Below are positions 27,809 through 36,570 of a DNA stretch of 64,000 nt, one piece after another (positions within the stretch are counted from its first letter, which is position 1; each line of letters opens with the position of its first letter). The notes beneath the pieces are model-generated. The model ran no database searches, was not told where the DNA came from, and saw only the letters and a program-made list of their open reading frames with translations. The DNA is taken from positions 1 to 64,000 of the forward strand of contig CAZKRY010000001.1 in assembly GCA_964555355.1 (NCBI GenBank), read 5' to 3'. The stretch is from CAIKBL01 sp964555355. Its GTDB lineage: Bacteria; Pseudomonadota; Gammaproteobacteria; Ga0077536. The position numbers were made by a program, and so were the translations under genes.

Positions 27809-28780
27809 TTAGCCGTTGATCCGCTTGATGACGTCGATAACAGCGGCAAGCGGAATGGCCTCAACCGTCGTGCCGCCAAAATCGGCGGCGCGCAACACCA
27901 CTGGCTTTTGATAAGGCGGTTCGAATTTTCTGGCGTTGGTACGCCCGTATAGAAATACCACCGGCTTTCCTCCAGCAGCAAGTAAGTGACCGGCACCGGA
28001 ATCGTTGGCGACGTTCACGTGCATGCGTGCGGCGAGCGCAATGGTTAACAAGGGCCCACGCCGCGCTTTATCGATACACTCAAATTCCGGAAATAGCGCC
28101 GCCGGCACAGCGGATTTCAAGGCTGGGAGCCAAGACGTTTCGTCTGGGCCCAGAAAAAACACCGGCAGGAGATCATGTCGGCTAGCCTCGTTGGCTAGGG
28201 TTACAAAACGCTCAAGCGGCCAACATTTATCACGCCCGCCGGCACCTGGCGCCAAACCAAGATAGCGTCGATTGTCGGCTAACAACCCGGCCGCGGTTTG
28301 CCGATAAATCAACGGTAACTCGAGCGAGGCCTCCATTGGCAATACCTGATTCAGCGCGAGTTCAAACAGTTGTTGGGTTTGACGATAGATGGGCTGTTCG
28401 AAGAAAGCCCCCATCGGTTTGCGATCGGAACAACGAAAATTTCCCATGGGCGCGATGAAACATTGGTGCCGCAACCGACGCAACGAGAGTGTCGCGCGAA
28501 GCGATTGATCCGCCGCGATCACGATATCGAAGCGGCGTGTCCATTTGCGCATCACTAACTCTGACCAATTCACACCGATGTGGGAGGGCGCATGCAGTTC
28601 ATCGATGACGTCTTCGACAAGCGGCTTGAGGCCACCGGCGAACGCACTACCGTGGCGTGCAGCACTCCAGATCAGGACGACGTCCGGCCGCTGTTTCTTC
28701 AACGCAAGAATGGCCGGCAACTTGATCAGCGCATCACCCAAACGATCCTCGGCAGTGTGAAAAAGCAGCGTTGGTCGCAT
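27809..28780 (-). CDS. Glycosyltransferase family 9 (heptosyltransferase-like)
   Basis: A 323-residue GT9 protein with FHTAEDRLGDALIKLPAILALKK at the N-terminus, LGLAPGAGGRDKCWPLERF and NVANDSGAGHLLAAGGKPVVFLYGRTNARKFEP at the donor site. Its ATG directly abuts the TAA of the DUF6165 gene (TAAATG), and the next GT9 gene starts 4 bases after its stop. It is likely a heptosyltransferase or related LPS core enzyme. The GD loop (RLGD) and donor motif are intact. Confidence 0.87.
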   Translation of the reverse strand: MRPTLLFHTAEDRLGDALIKLPAILALKKQRPDVVLIWSAARHGSAFAGGLKPLVEDVIDELHAPSHIGVNWSELVMRKWTRRFDIVIAADQSLRATLSLRRLRHQCFIAPMGNFRCSDRKPMGAFFEQPIYRQTQQLFELALNQVLPMEASLELPLIYRQTAAGLLADNRRYLGLAPGAGGRDKCWPLERFVTLANEASRHDLLPVFFLGPDETSWLPALKSAVPAALFPEFECIDKARRGPLLTIALAARMHVNVANDSGAGHLLAAGGKPVVFLYGRTNARKFEPPYQKPVVLRAADFGGTTVEAIPLAAVIDVIKRING

Positions 28781-29173
28781 TTAATATGCTTGATAGGATT
28801 TTTCTTCGCTCAGGCGCGAACCCATCAGAGAGTCGAGCTGCTTTTTTAAACGGGCGCGTTCATCGTTGGTGATGTAGACGCTACGCGCTAAATCGATAAA
28901 CGCTGGTCCGAAATCTTTGCGACGCTCGAGTTCGCGGATGTTGTCCTCGATTAGCCATAGTTTGCCGTTGGTTTCTTTGAGTGCTCGCTGCGTGGTGAGA
29001 ACCTGCGCCGACTTCAGCGTTGCCGGAATCGCGTCCCAAACGGCCGTGAGTGCCGCGAATTCCGCGCGGATGTTGGCGAGCTTGTGTAGGTCTGTGATGC
29101 GCTCGAGTTTGAGTTCCAAAATGCTCAGCTTGTCCGCGAGTTCGCCGGCGGAAATTTCCACGGTGAGTTGCAT
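28781..29173 (-). CDS. DUF6165-like small helical protein
   Basis: A 130-residue, highly charged, mostly helical protein starting LTVEISAGELADKLSILELKLERI, with RALKETNGKLWLIEDNIRELER and a basic C-terminus. It fits what I recall of DUF6165, a family seen beside heptosyltransferase genes. Function is unknown; a role as partner of the two GT9 enzymes is inferred only from linkage. It starts 4 bases after mnmE and its stop touches the GT9 start, so it is embedded in a tight operon. No signal peptide or membrane helix is visible. Confidence 0.7.
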   Translation of the reverse strand: MQLTVEISAGELADKLSILELKLERITDLHKLANIRAEFAALTAVWDAIPATLKSAQVLTTQRALKETNGKLWLIEDNIRELERRKDFGPAFIDLARSVYITNDERARLKKQLDSLMGSRLSEEKSYQAY

Positions 29174-29177
29174 GCGC

Positions 29178-30518
29178 TTATTTTCCGATGCAAAAACGGG
29201 AGAATATTTGGCCGAGTATATCCTCGCTCGTTACTTCGCCGGTAAGTGAAGACAACGCCGCTTGTGCGGCTCGTAGGCGTTCCGCGGAAACGACCATGTC
29301 CTGCGTGAATTCTTCGATACTCGAGAAAGCGAGATCGGCGCGCGCGGCGCGCAATGCGACAAGATGCCGGTCGCGCGCGAGCATGGGTGTATCGGCCGCG
29401 TCACCTACATTTAAGTGACGTTCGAGCAGCTCCAGTAGAGCGTCCATTCCATGACCGAGAGAAGCGGATACCGCTACTTCGTCATGATCAAGTTTGGGTT
29501 CGTGAGAAGGCGGGATCAAGTCAATTTTGTTACGAACAAAAATAGGCGCGCCCGAAAATTTGACTGTACTTCCCGTAATTTCATCCCAGGTGGGTTTGGG
29601 TTCGCGGGTGTCGTATACGCAAAGCACGATATCGGCGTTGGCGAGTAACGCACGCGCGCGACGTATACCCTCGACTTCGATTTGTTCGTCGCTTAGGTGT
29701 ATACCCGCGGTGTCATGCAATTTCACCTGTACGCCTGCGATTTCGAGATCTACCGTCAACACATCGCGCGTGGTCCCGGGGATAGGACTTACGATTGCAC
29801 GATCTTCTTTGGCGAGGGCGTTCAGCAACGTGGATTTACCGGCATTCGGCCGCCCGACGAGTACGACCGTCGCACCAGCATTGAGTCGCGCGCCCTGTTG
29901 CGCCGAGTGCAAGAGTTCCGCGACGGCGATCTGTGTTCGCATGATGGCGGAGTAGAACGCATCAAGTGAAACAGCAACATCAGGTTCATCGCTAAAATCG
30001 ATCAGGCCTTCAAGGCCCGCGCGAGCGTCGGTGATGGCGGTCACAATCTCGTGGACTTTCTGCGAAAAGACACCGGTTAGCGCGAGATTTGCCGCGCGTA
30101 ACGCTCGCTCGGTAGTGGCAGTAATAGTGTCGGCTACGGCCTCGGCTTGTAGCAAATCTAGTTTACCGTTTAAGAATGCACGCTCGGTAAACTCGCCAGG
30201 TTTCGCGGGAACAGCGCCGGCGGTGAACACTTCGCGGAGCAAGCGTGCGAGCAGCGCGCTACCCCCGTGAACCTGGAGTTCAGCCAAATCCTCTCCGGTA
30301 TACGAAGCGGGACCCGGATAGAACAGCACGATACCCTGGTCAATGGCACGGGCAGTGGCGTCGCGCAACGTTAACAGGGTGGCGACGCGAGCCGTTGGCA
30401 CGCGACCGCAGAGCTTATTTAGTACCGCGCGGGTGTTGCTGCCTGAGATTCGCACGATACCGATCGCGCCATTGGCTGCCGCGGTGGCGACGGCTGCAAT
30501 GGTGGATGCATCGGCCAT
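29178..30518 (-). CDS. mnmE: tRNA uridine-5-carboxymethylaminomethyl GTPase MnmE
   Basis: With MnmG, modifies U34 of tRNAs to cmnm5U, using GTP hydrolysis and tetrahydrofolate. The 446-residue protein has the N-terminal folate-binding domain (TIAAVATAAANGAIGIVRISG; GYTGE-like SYTGEDLAELQVHGG), a central G domain with P-loop GRPNAGKSTLLNAL, IPGTTRD and DTAGI, and the C-terminal CIGK typical of the family. The ATG at 30518 fits; an in-frame extension overlaps yidC. It follows yidC by 13 bases. Confidence 0.96.
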   Translation of the reverse strand: MADASTIAAVATAAANGAIGIVRISGSNTRAVLNKLCGRVPTARVATLLTLRDATARAIDQGIVLFYPGPASYTGEDLAELQVHGGSALLARLLREVFTAGAVPAKPGEFTERAFLNGKLDLLQAEAVADTITATTERALRAANLALTGVFSQKVHEIVTAITDARAGLEGLIDFSDEPDVAVSLDAFYSAIMRTQIAVAELLHSAQQGARLNAGATVVLVGRPNAGKSTLLNALAKEDRAIVSPIPGTTRDVLTVDLEIAGVQVKLHDTAGIHLSDEQIEVEGIRRARALLANADIVLCVYDTREPKPTWDEITGSTVKFSGAPIFVRNKIDLIPPSHEPKLDHDEVAVSASLGHGMDALLELLERHLNVGDAADTPMLARDRHLVALRAARADLAFSSIEEFTQDMVVSAERLRAAQAALSSLTGEVTSEDILGQIFSRFCIGK

Positions 30519-30531
30519 GGGATCAATCGCA

Positions 30532-32169
30532 CTACTTAGCGCCTTCAATGGCCCGCGTGATGTACCACTGTTGACCGATAGAAAGCATGTTGTTAACGAA
30601 CCAATAAAGCACCAAGCCGGAGGGGAAGAATGCAAAGAAAAAACCGAATGCAAACGGCATGATCTGCATCACCTTCGCTTGGATTGGATCAAGCGGCGCC
30701 GGATTAAGCTTTGATTGCATCCACATGCTGAGTGTCATCAATACCGGTAATACAAACCACGGATCTTTCGTGGAGAGGTCCGTGATCCAGCCAATCCACG
30801 CCGCTTGGCGTAGTTCGACGCTTTCGAGGATCACCCAGTAAAGCGAAATGAACACCGGTATTTGCACAATAATTGGGAGACAACCGCCAAGCGGGTTAAT
30901 TTTCTCCTCTTTGTACATATCCATCATCGCCTGATTAAGGCGCGCTCGATCGTTGCTGTAACGGTCGCGAATGGCGAGTAGACGCGGCTGTATCTTGCGC
31001 ATCTTGGCCATTGAGCGGTATCCGGCGGCGGAAAGGGGAAAGAAAATTAATTTAACGATGCACGTCAAAAAGATAATCGCCCAGCCCCAATTGCCGAGAA
31101 GCGCGTGAAGCTTTGACAAAGTCCAAAACAAAATTTGGCCGATGAACCACAAAAGACCGTAATCGACCGTGAGTTCCAACCCGGGCGCTATTTTCGCGAG
31201 CGTGCCCTGCAGCTTTGGACCGAAATAAAGTTGGCTATCAACGGTTGTTTTTGCACCATTAGCGACTTCGAGCTCTGGCCCGTAGAGACCAACAATATAG
31301 TGACCATCGGGAAGTGTAGAGGAGTAGTAGTGATAAGTATCGTCACGCGGCGGAATTACCGCCGCGACGAAGTAGTGCTCGAGAATGGCCACCCAACCGT
31401 TCTTTGTATCGAGATTGAACGGCTCATCAACAAGGTCGGCGAAAGAAAATTTGGCATACCGCTTTTCCGGGGTCGACAGCGCGGCACCAGTGAAGGTATG
31501 GATGAAATATTGTTTCTGTTCAACGTGTTTGCGTTGCAGTTGTTCATAGTGTCGGAAACGCCATGGGCTCGCGCTTTGGTTATCAACCGAATATTGAACG
31601 TCGACAACATGGCTAGCGCGTTTGAATACGTAGGTTTTTGTAACCCTAATACCCTGTCCGTTTTCCCAAGAAAGATCGACGCGAAGTTCTTGTTGTCCGG
31701 ATGAGAGTTCATAGTTGGTCGCGGAAGTGACGTAACGCGCATAATGGTCAGGACCAGGATCAGTTGCTGCTTTGAGACCGCTTTGTTCGATAAAGCTTCG
31801 ATCAGACGAGTTATCCAGCAATAGCTTGGGCACTTCCGGTGTTGCAGCATCGATCGGATAATCAAGCAGCGCGGCACGTTCGATGACACCGCCTTCCAGA
31901 TTGATATCAAGCTTCAGCGTATCTGTGGTGACAGAAATAAGCTGTGACGTGTTGGCAGTGGTAGGAGTAGCGTTTGGAGTTTGCGGAATACTGGTCGCGT
32001 TCGCCGGAACATTGGGTAACGTCGAGGGAGCAGGTGCGGTCTGCGCAGGTGTGTTGTCGATTTCGCTTGACGCTGACGTATGAACCGCATAGTCACGTTG
32101 CCATGCTTCCCACAACAGCAGCGCGAGAAAGCTCAGGGAGATGAGCAGAATGAGTCTTACTTGCTCCAT
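30532..32169 (-). CDS. yidC: Membrane protein insertase YidC
   Basis: Inserts and folds inner-membrane proteins, alone or with SecYEG. The 545-residue protein has an N-terminal transmembrane anchor (about 5-22), a large periplasmic beta domain (about 60-345, preceded by a Pro/Ala/Thr linker) and five C-terminal helices with GNWGWAIIFLTCIVKLIFFPLS, the hydrophilic-groove arginine region and PIVVQIPVFISLYWV-like sequence. It is the Gram-negative long form. Only six bases separate it from rnpA, so yidD, normally between them, is absent here. Confidence 0.96.
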   Translation of the reverse strand: MEQVRLILLISLSFLALLLWEAWQRDYAVHTSASSEIDNTPAQTAPAPSTLPNVPANATSIPQTPNATPTTANTSQLISVTTDTLKLDINLEGGVIERAALLDYPIDAATPEVPKLLLDNSSDRSFIEQSGLKAATDPGPDHYARYVTSATNYELSSGQQELRVDLSWENGQGIRVTKTYVFKRASHVVDVQYSVDNQSASPWRFRHYEQLQRKHVEQKQYFIHTFTGAALSTPEKRYAKFSFADLVDEPFNLDTKNGWVAILEHYFVAAVIPPRDDTYHYYSSTLPDGHYIVGLYGPELEVANGAKTTVDSQLYFGPKLQGTLAKIAPGLELTVDYGLLWFIGQILFWTLSKLHALLGNWGWAIIFLTCIVKLIFFPLSAAGYRSMAKMRKIQPRLLAIRDRYSNDRARLNQAMMDMYKEEKINPLGGCLPIIVQIPVFISLYWVILESVELRQAAWIGWITDLSTKDPWFVLPVLMTLSMWMQSKLNPAPLDPIQAKVMQIMPFAFGFFFAFFPSGLVLYWFVNNMLSIGQQWYITRAIEGAK

Positions 32170-32175
32170 ATCAAT

Positions 32176-32643
32176 CTAACCACATGCATCGTTACGCTGA
32201 ATTTTGTGTTGTAGTGTCGTCGCGAGCCACGTTTCTACTAAGCTTTGTCTCAAGCTTTGAAGGTCGAGTAATACTTGCGCGGAAGATATCCGAATAACGA
32301 TATCGACCGGTGGCAGTAGCGCGGCGTGCTGTCGATATGAATCGCGAACTACTCGCTTGATTTTGTTTCGATCGACTGCTCGCGACAGAATTTTTTTTGG
32401 AACAGCAATCCCTAGCCGTGGGTGATTCTGTTGATTGGATGCAATGAATGCATCGAAGCCTGCGCGCCGCAGTCGCTTGCCCTTCGTAAATGCATCGCTG
32501 AAGGCGCCGTCTCCGCAAAGGCGGCGGTGCCGAGGGAATGCGAAAGCGCGGTTAGACAGTGGTGAGCCGTTTGCGACCTTTTGCGCGGCGGGACTGCAGC
32601 ACAGCGCGGCCGTTTTTAGTGGCCATACGAGCACGGAAACCAT
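32176..32643 (-). CDS. rnpA: Ribonuclease P protein component
   Basis: Protein subunit of RNase P, which matures tRNA 5' ends. The recognisable domain starts at AFAFPRHRRL and includes FTKGKRLRRAGF, the RNA-binding RAVDRNKIKRVVRDSYR (RNR motif) and the C-terminal helix. The start is unresolved: no ATG, GTG or TTG exists between the rpmH stop and the domain. The first usable codons in frame are ATG 32643 and GTG 32634, both inside rpmH in another frame, giving 155 or 152 residues; a CTG at 32559 would give 127, the usual size. I report the ATG extent but the real start may be CTG. Confidence 0.9.
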   Translation of the reverse strand: MVSVLVWPLKTAALCCSPAAQKVANGSPLSNRAFAFPRHRRLCGDGAFSDAFTKGKRLRRAGFDAFIASNQQNHPRLGIAVPKKILSRAVDRNKIKRVVRDSYRQHAALLPPVDIVIRISSAQVLLDLQSLRQSLVETWLATTLQHKIQRNDACG

Positions 32644-32689
32644 GTGTTCGCGCGCGTTTCAATTTGCTTGGCTGATAAGTTCTTTTCAT
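32552..32689 (-). CDS. rpmH: 50S ribosomal protein L34
   Basis: A 45-residue, strongly basic ribosomal protein: MKRTYQPSKLKRARTHGF at the start, then RARMATKNGRAVL and a C-terminal RRAKGRKRLTTV, a clear match to L34. It leads the rpmH-rnpA-yidC-mnmE unit and is divergent from dnaA, the classic origin-proximal arrangement. If rnpA starts at ATG 32643, two thirds of rpmH is read in a second frame. Confidence 0.96.
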   Translation of the reverse strand: MKRTYQPSKLKRARTHGFRARMATKNGRAVLQSRRAKGRKRLTTV

Positions 32690-32864
32690 GTGGTTTCTCG
32701 AATCAATGGCTAGTTCAGGCGGAATGGGCCGGCAATGCTAGTGGGGGACTATTTACGATGTCAATTGGAACCGTTCTTAAGAAGCATGAAGTTTCGCGGT
32801 GGATACCCCAAGTCATCGTCGATAGACTAGCGCGCCTGCTGCTTTAGGCACTTGGATTTTGCAC

Positions 32865-34199
32865 ATGAATGATAGTTGGCGAGAGTGTCAAAAAGCTTTG
32901 GAGAGCGAAACCACTCCCCAGCAATTTAATACATGGATTCGACCATTGACGGCGGAGTTTGTTGGATCGCAGGTGCTGATCATGGCACCCAACAAGTTTG
33001 TAGCCGATTGGGTTCGGGAAAAATTCGGCCTTCGTATCCTAGAAATTTGTCAATCTAGATTGAGAGCGGATCTAACGGATATCGTATTTACGACACCTGC
33101 TGAAGCCGGCGCAGAAAATACGGCTATGACAGCAACGGGCAGCAAGCCGGCGACGCAGATAGCGCCGGTTAGAGGTCCCGTCATCGGCTTAAAGAGGGAT
33201 TTCACGTTTGAAAGCTTCGTCGAAGGAAAGTCCAATCAATTAGCGCGAGCGGCTTCCCTTCAAGTTGCTGAAAATCCTGGAAAAGCTTACAACCCGCTAT
33301 TCATCTGCGGAGGTGTTGGGTTAGGAAAGACACATTTAATGCAGGCCATCGGAAATCTACTTTCAACGCATCGCCCTAATGCGCGGGTTCAGTATGTGCA
33401 CTCGGAGAAGTTTGTAGGCGACATGGTACGAGCCCTGCAACACAATGCGATCAATGATTTTAAGAAGCGCTATCGCACAGTTGACGCTTTGCTCATCGAC
33501 GACATTCAGTTCTTTGCCGGTAAAGAGCGTTCGCAGGAGGAATTCTTCCATACTTTCAATGCGTTACTTGAAAGCCAACAACAAATTGTGTTGACTTGCG
33601 ACCGCTACCCAAAAGAAGTCTCCGGCGTCGAAGAGCGGTTGAAGTCTCGCTTCGGATGGGGCCTCACCGTTGCGATTGAGCCACCGGAACTCGAGACACG
33701 GGTAGCGATTTTAATTAGCAAAGCACAAAAAAGCGGTCTTCATTTACCAGATGAAGTCGCCTTTTTCGTTGCGAAGAAATTTCGCTCAAATGTCAGAGAA
33801 CTCGAAGGCGCGTTGCATCGAATGCAAGCCAACGCTCACTTTTCAGGCAGCGAGGTCAACATTGAGTTTGCGCGCGATGCACTAAAGGATCTGCTGGCGC
33901 TACAGGAAAAACTTATTTCCATCGAGAATATTCAGCGGACTGTCGCAGAGTATTACAAAATGCGCGTAGCTGATCTTGTGTCAAAGCGGCGTAACCGCTC
34001 GGTAGCGCGTCCTCGTCAAATCGCGATGGCACTTTCGAAGGAACTCACAAGCCATAGTCTGCCAGAGATAGGAGATGCTTTCGGCGGCCGAGATCACACG
34101 ACGGTGATCCATGCTTGTAGAAAGATATCCGAGCTCAGAAGATCGGAAAGCAAAATTAACGAAGACTTTGTTAATCTTGAACGTATTCTCAGTAGTTAG
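32865..34199 (+). CDS. dnaA: Chromosomal replication initiator protein DnaA
   Basis: Binds DnaA boxes and opens the origin. The 444-residue protein has domain I (MNDSWRECQKALESE), a linker, the AAA+ domain with Walker A GGVGLGKTHLMQAI (near residue 150) and Walker B LLIDDIQFFAGK, and the domain IV DNA-binding helix-turn-helix with GGRDHTTVIHAC. The ATG at 32865 fits the family; a TTG at 32859 is an alternative. It is divergent from rpmH, and a gap with a DnaA box follows before dnaN. Confidence 0.97.
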   Translation: MNDSWRECQKALESETTPQQFNTWIRPLTAEFVGSQVLIMAPNKFVADWVREKFGLRILEICQSRLRADLTDIVFTTPAEAGAENTAMTATGSKPATQIAPVRGPVIGLKRDFTFESFVEGKSNQLARAASLQVAENPGKAYNPLFICGGVGLGKTHLMQAIGNLLSTHRPNARVQYVHSEKFVGDMVRALQHNAINDFKKRYRTVDALLIDDIQFFAGKERSQEEFFHTFNALLESQQQIVLTCDRYPKEVSGVEERLKSRFGWGLTVAIEPPELETRVAILISKAQKSGLHLPDEVAFFVAKKFRSNVRELEGALHRMQANAHFSGSEVNIEFARDALKDLLALQEKLISIENIQRTVAEYYKMRVADLVSKRRNRSVARPRQIAMALSKELTSHSLPEIGDAFGGRDHTTVIHACRKISELRRSESKINEDFVNLERILSS

Positions 34200-34372
34200 C
34201 TGTTAGTAAAAGCATAGCCAAAACAACGAGGCCTAAAGTTATCCACAAAACATACCCAGCTATCCTCTTGGTTAGACTTTGGGGTGTTTTCCTAACACTA
34301 TAAAAAATAAAGACTTTTTTGTTATTCACGTTATACCGATGAACTAACAATAGTTAGAACAATGGATATAAG
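34200..34372. other. Candidate replication origin (oriC), dnaA-dnaN gap
   Basis: This 173-base gap contains a perfect DnaA box TTATCCACA at 34239-34247 and a one-mismatch box TTATTCACG at 34322-34330. An AT-rich stretch lies between about 34298 and 34346, with a short hairpin GTGTT/AACAC near 34285-34300 and an inverted repeat CTAAC-AATA-GTTAG at 34344-34357 just before dnaN. Position beside dnaA and the strand switch of surrounding genes support an origin here. Only one perfect box makes the exact origin uncertain; part may lie in the rpmH-dnaA gap (32690-32864), where I find no good box. Confidence 0.55.
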
Positions 34373-35473
34373 ATGAAGATTAATATTGATAGGGAAACAC
34401 TACTAGCGGCTCTACAAGCGGTTGCCAATGTTGTAGAAAGGCGCCAAACACTGCCGATCTTAGGTAATGTTCTCATCAACGCCGAAAAGGACAACGTCAG
34501 TTTTACGGCGACTGATATGGAAGTCGAAGTAAGCGCCAAGGTGACGGCAACGATACCTAAAGCAGGCTCGCTGACTGTTCCAGCGCGCAAATTATTAGAC
34601 ATCTGTAGGTCTCTCCCCGCGGAAGCGAAAGTATCGATTGAAGAGACCGATAAACGCCTAAAGGTACAAACGGGGAAAAGTAGATTTGTGCTGGCGACGC
34701 TACCGGCAAATGAGTTTCCATCCGTGAGTTTCAGCGGTTCGCAAAAATCCCTAGAGATAGATAGCGCTGATCTAATCGCGATCATCTCCGGCACGCAGTT
34801 CGCAATGGCCCACCAAGATGTTCGTTATTACTTGAATGGGTTGTTGCTGGAAGCGGGCGGTAGATCGATTAAGGCCGTTGCAACGGATGGTCATCGTCTC
34901 GCTTTTAGTGAGCGGCCGAGCAATTCGGAGTTACCAGAAACGTTACAAGTCATCGTGCCACGCAAGGGTATCGCTGAAATACAACGTATCGCAGGTCACC
35001 AAAAAGGGCCGATGATGATTGAACTTGGCGCCAATGCCTTACGCATCACAACGGACTCGCAAGCATTAACCGTAAAATTAATCGAAGGAAAATTCCCGGA
35101 TTACGAACGAGTGATTCCGAAAAATTGCTCACGAACAGCAACGGCCTCTAAAGAGAGCTTGAAGTCTGCATTACAGAGGACCTCGATCCTTTCAAACGAA
35201 AAATTCAGAGGGGTGAGGCTCAGTTTTAAAGACAATGCGCTTAAAGCGACCGCGCATAACCCGGAACAAGAAGAAGCAGAAGAGGAAATAGAGATCAATT
35301 ATTCCGGAGATGAACTCGAAATAGGGTTTAACGTTTCGTATTTATTGGATGTGCTTAACGTTATTGACGCGCCGGAAGTACAGATAAACTTTTCGGACGC
35401 GAATAGCAGCTGCGTTATCACCAATCCAGCTGACACCAGCGCAAGCTATGTCGTAATGCCAATGCGGTTATAG
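34373..35473 (+). CDS. dnaN: DNA polymerase III subunit beta (sliding clamp)
   Basis: Ring-shaped clamp that tethers DNA polymerase III. The 366-residue protein has the three-domain clamp layout: MKINIDRETLLAALQAVANVVERRQTLPILGN at the start, ATDGHRLAF in the middle, FPDYERVIPKN, and the C-terminal YVVMPMRL peptide-binding end. Length equals the usual 366. It begins the dnaN-recF-gyrB unit, with recF 17 bases downstream. Confidence 0.97.
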   Translation: MKINIDRETLLAALQAVANVVERRQTLPILGNVLINAEKDNVSFTATDMEVEVSAKVTATIPKAGSLTVPARKLLDICRSLPAEAKVSIEETDKRLKVQTGKSRFVLATLPANEFPSVSFSGSQKSLEIDSADLIAIISGTQFAMAHQDVRYYLNGLLLEAGGRSIKAVATDGHRLAFSERPSNSELPETLQVIVPRKGIAEIQRIAGHQKGPMMIELGANALRITTDSQALTVKLIEGKFPDYERVIPKNCSRTATASKESLKSALQRTSILSNEKFRGVRLSFKDNALKATAHNPEQEEAEEEIEINYSGDELEIGFNVSYLLDVLNVIDAPEVQINFSDANSSCVITNPADTSASYVVMPMRL

Positions 35474-35490
35474 CCAAGTAAAGCAATCGG

Positions 35491-36570
35491 ATGATCGTTA
35501 AACATTTTCGAGTTTATCAACTTCGAAAATGGAAGACGTTTGAAGTTGAACCGGGACCAGGGCTAAACATCTTTAGTGGTCCTAATGGCAGTGGAAAGAC
35601 TACGCTGCTGGAAGGACTCCATATCGTTCACTCTGGTAAGTCCTTTCGGACCAGACATTTCGCGGAACTTGTTAGTCACAATCAGAAGGAGTTTGAAGTT
35701 AGAGCGAGTATCAGCAGCCCAGATCAGACTGCTTTACCGCATACCGTAGCCGTTAGAAAAACGAGCTTAAGTACTATTTCAAAAGTTGATGGAGCTGTGG
35801 TGCAAAATGCATCGACGCTCGCGCGACTCCTACCGCTCCTACTGTTTGAACCGAGCAGCTTCCAAGTCGTGGAGGGTGGACCTAGGCTGCGACGCGGCCT
35901 GATAGATAAGTATCTGTTCCACGTGAAACCAGATTTTCTCCAACTTTCTCACGTTTATAGTCATGCATTGGAACAACGAAACGCGCTTATAAAAGCCCGA
36001 AAGAAAACGGCTGAGTTCGATTATTGGTCGGATCGAATGAGCATGAGCGGAACTAAGCTCAGCGAATTGCGAAAACAGGGCGTCACTGATCTGAATCAAA
36101 ATCTCAATGAAACGCCTTTACTACATCGCTCGATAGGACCCGTGCATCTTGTTTATCGGCAAGGATGGAAAGAAGACCGAACGCTTGAGTCTGCTCTTTC
36201 GGAGACTTTATCGGGAGATTATGAAAGAGGATTAACCTCTGTTGGTCCCCATAAAGCCGAGCTCGCAATCAATATCGATAAGAATAAGGTGGCTAAAGTC
36301 GCGTCGAGAGGACAAACTAAGGCGATTGTCCTATCTCTTATTGTCGCCATCGCCGAACGGCTACGCCAAGTTCTGGGTTTCTCGCCGGTAATTCTGGTTG
36401 ATGACTTCACTGCCGAGTTAGATCGCCAAACGACTGAAGACGCGCTCGAAGCCGTCATCTCAACCGGCTCGCAAGTATTTATTACGGCCTTAGAGCCTGG
36501 TCTTGCCAAAAATGATAAATTTTCGGCGTTTAAAACGTTTCACGTGAAACCGGAAGAAGCATTCGTATGA
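35491..36570 (+). CDS. recF: DNA replication and repair protein RecF
   Basis: SMC-like ATPase that loads RecA at gaps with RecO and RecR. The 359-residue protein has Walker A GPNGSGKTTLLEGLHIVHSGKSFR (about 30-53), LARLLPLLLFEPSSF, the ABC-type signature region ASRGQTKAIVLSLIVAIAERL and Walker B VILVDDFTAELD. It ends with a four-base overlap with gyrB (ATGA). Its presence between dnaN and gyrB is typical of Gammaproteobacteria and missing in many Burkholderiales. Confidence 0.95.
   Translation: MIVKHFRVYQLRKWKTFEVEPGPGLNIFSGPNGSGKTTLLEGLHIVHSGKSFRTRHFAELVSHNQKEFEVRASISSPDQTALPHTVAVRKTSLSTISKVDGAVVQNASTLARLLPLLLFEPSSFQVVEGGPRLRRGLIDKYLFHVKPDFLQLSHVYSHALEQRNALIKARKKTAEFDYWSDRMSMSGTKLSELRKQGVTDLNQNLNETPLLHRSIGPVHLVYRQGWKEDRTLESALSETLSGDYERGLTSVGPHKAELAINIDKNKVAKVASRGQTKAIVLSLIVAIAERLRQVLGFSPVILVDDFTAELDRQTTEDALEAVISTGSQVFITALEPGLAKNDKFSAFKTFHVKPEEAFV

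Noticed and set aside
32644..32847. Plus-strand 67-codon frame between rpmH and dnaA
   Set aside because: It is antisense to rpmH in its first part and shows no recognisable protein feature or ribosome site.
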